IMG/VR virus record: IMGVR_UViG_3300021479_000028
Span: 1-47,305 of that record
Length of the DNA stretch: 47,305 nt
Strand: one strand, 5' to 3'
DNA from: a virus
In this document: positions 46,217 through 47,305 of the stretch, in pieces
Position numbering within the stretch: position 1 is the stretch's first letter
Layout of the letters: each line of letters starts with the position of its first letter
Translations under genes and position numbers: made by a program
The notes under the pieces: model-generated
The model's database searches: none
Told to the model about the DNA's origin: nothing
The model's input: the letters and a program-made list of their open reading frames with translations, nothing else

Positions 46217-47305
46217 CTTTCTCTCCTAAATTTATCCAAGTTCTCTTTCGGTGTTCCTGATAATTTATACAGATAATCTATATTCTTTCCTACTCCAATC
46301 CTTTCTCTTTTCACCCAAGTCATTTCTTGAAGTGCGTCAATTATCCTATCTAGAACACTTGGATCGAAATCACCAAATCCTCTCTGTAACAAATCTCTCC
46401 GCAATATTTGATTTCCCTCTGCTGCGATTAATATGTCCATCACCTTTCGAGTAGCTAAGGCGAGAGGATCTATTCCATTACCTTCTGCAACTTTAACACT
46501 CGCGTAAATCAATCCAGTAATCTTTTGTATAGCCTCATTTATGTCACTCTCTATGATGATTCCATGATTTTCATAACGAGACAAGCACAAGCACATTGCC
46601 GTCTTTAAAACATGATCAGGAACGCGAGAAATAAACCCAGTTTTATCATTATACTTCGTTTCATCTATTCTCCACTTCGTTCTCCACGTATTATAGAGCT
46701 TTCTTGCTCCTTCTTCTGGTATTAACCTCATTTTATTACTTGCGATGTTAACTAAGTGTGGAACATATTGGGGAATTGCTTTGTCAATAAACCAGTTGTT
46801 ATCTGTGTTATCACCTTCAGGATTCAATAATTCTAAGTCTCTAGCTCTCTTTTCTTCATATATTACTAGGTTACGTCCTATATAACCTCCTTGTATATTA
46901 TGTTGTGGAATTGAATTGTAAAAATGAGCAGGAGATGACCCAAACAAGCAAGTGAAATACGGCTCTTTTAGTCTTTCAGCTCCATCACCTTTTAGAAGAT
47001 TAACCCAAGGTTTATCGTGATAGTTTCTATCAAAAAGATCGGTTAAAATTTCTAAGGCTTGTGGGTCTCCTATGATTGCTGAAGATAACTCTCCATTTAT
47101 TACTGCTGCTCTTGAGTCTGTAATAATTGCTTTTCCTGGTGTTGATCTCGTTGTTGATGCTTCTTTGATTATCGCTTGAATAGAACTTCTTCCTGCAATA
47201 ACTCTAGTAACATCTGCTTCGAGAAGAAACCGTTTAGCCAAATTAACTGGGTACCCTTTTCCTTTTCCGCTATCACCGAGAAGAATAATATATACATTCG
47301 GATAA
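46213..47305 (-). CDS. DUF3987-like replicative ATPase, P-loop and C-terminal part (gene cut by the window edge)
   Basis: The frame is open from the right window edge: YPNVYIILLGDSGKGKGYPV gives a P-loop (GDSGKGKG), followed by RVIAGRSSIQAIIKEAS, then KAIITDSRAAVINGELSSAI and the long helical C-terminal half. The TTG inside this frame at 47241 is not the real start. This is the layout of DUF3987-type helicase/primase ATPases in phage replication operons. The N-terminal 47 residues lie at the opposite end of the window (1-142). The full protein is about 411 aa. Confidence 0.88.
   Translation of the reverse strand, partial: YPNVYIILLGDSGKGKGYPVNLAKRFLLEADVTRVIAGRSSIQAIIKEASTTRSTPGKAIITDSRAAVINGELSSAIIGDPQALEILTDLFDRNYHDKPWVNLLKGDGAERLKEPYFTCLFGSSPAHFYNSIPQHNIQGGYIGRNLVIYEEKRARDLELLNPEGDNTDNNWFIDKAIPQYVPHLVNIASNKMRLIPEEGARKLYNTWRTKWRIDETKYNDKTGFISRVPDHVLKTAMCLCLSRYENHGIIIESDINEAIQKITGLIYASVKVAEGNGIDPLALATRKVMDILIAAEGNQILRRDLLQRGFGDFDPSVLDRIIDALQEMTWVKRERIGVGKNIDYLYKLSGTPKENLDKFRRER

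Noticed and set aside
1-47305. CRISPR array or prophage integration module
   Set aside because: No regularly spaced repeats of CRISPR length were seen, and no integrase, excisionase or repressor was recognised.

Overview
The window reads as an essentially complete genome of a lytic, tailed bacteriophage with a bacterial host. It is AT-rich, densely packed and about 47.3 kb long. The evidence is a large terminase, portal, scaffold and capsid series, a phage replication and recombination set, sigma70-type promoters, Shine-Dalgarno sites, ATGA/TAATG gene overlaps and a phage tRNA-Leu. No integrase, excisionase or immunity repressor is visible. No tape measure, sheath or tube gene is visible either. 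A P22-gp4-like adapter, a large tail protein and several coiled-coil or glycine/alanine/glutamine-rich late proteins suggest a podovirus-type particle. The host cannot be named from this sequence.

The two window ends lie inside one gene. The left edge holds the N-terminus of a DUF3987-like P-loop ATPase, and the right edge holds its P-loop and C-terminus, with only about one base missing between them. The map is therefore best read as a circle cut within this gene.

Region by region. (1) A leftward early operon starts at a strong promoter near 15.33 kb and runs down to base 1, then continues from 47.3 to 45.16 kb. It carries an SNF2 ATPase, a Cas4/RecB-like Fe-S nuclease, a Sak4/RecA-like ATPase with a DUF669/SSB-like partner, an Acb2-like anti-CBASS protein, a UDG-exonuclease-PolA fusion, the DUF3987 ATPase, a MazG-like pyrophosphohydrolase, three HNH endonucleases, tRNA-Leu(UAA) and many small zinc-ribbon proteins. 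(2) A control region at 15.18-17.87 kb has an AT-rich, purine/pyrimidine-polarised segment that looks like an origin, nested inverted repeats and duplicated rightward promoters. These drive an isolated 168-aa gene closed by an intrinsic terminator. A short leftward cluster of small genes follows. (3) A rightward late operon, 17.87-45.16 kb, carries a possible small terminase, holin-like membrane proteins, a secreted protein, TerL, a portal with a zinc-ribbon insertion, scaffold, capsid, many beta-rich structural proteins, tail adapter, fibre-like proteins and probable ejection proteins.

The most surprising gene is a full-length deoxyhypusine-synthase-family enzyme (40892-41896), translationally coupled into the late operon between two probable virion proteins. 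Other notable points are the UDG-polymerase fusion with an altered motif C, two genes apparently starting at CTG inside CTGA overlaps, the candidate origin, an over-represented AGCCG/CGGCT word, and the lack of any recognisable endolysin.
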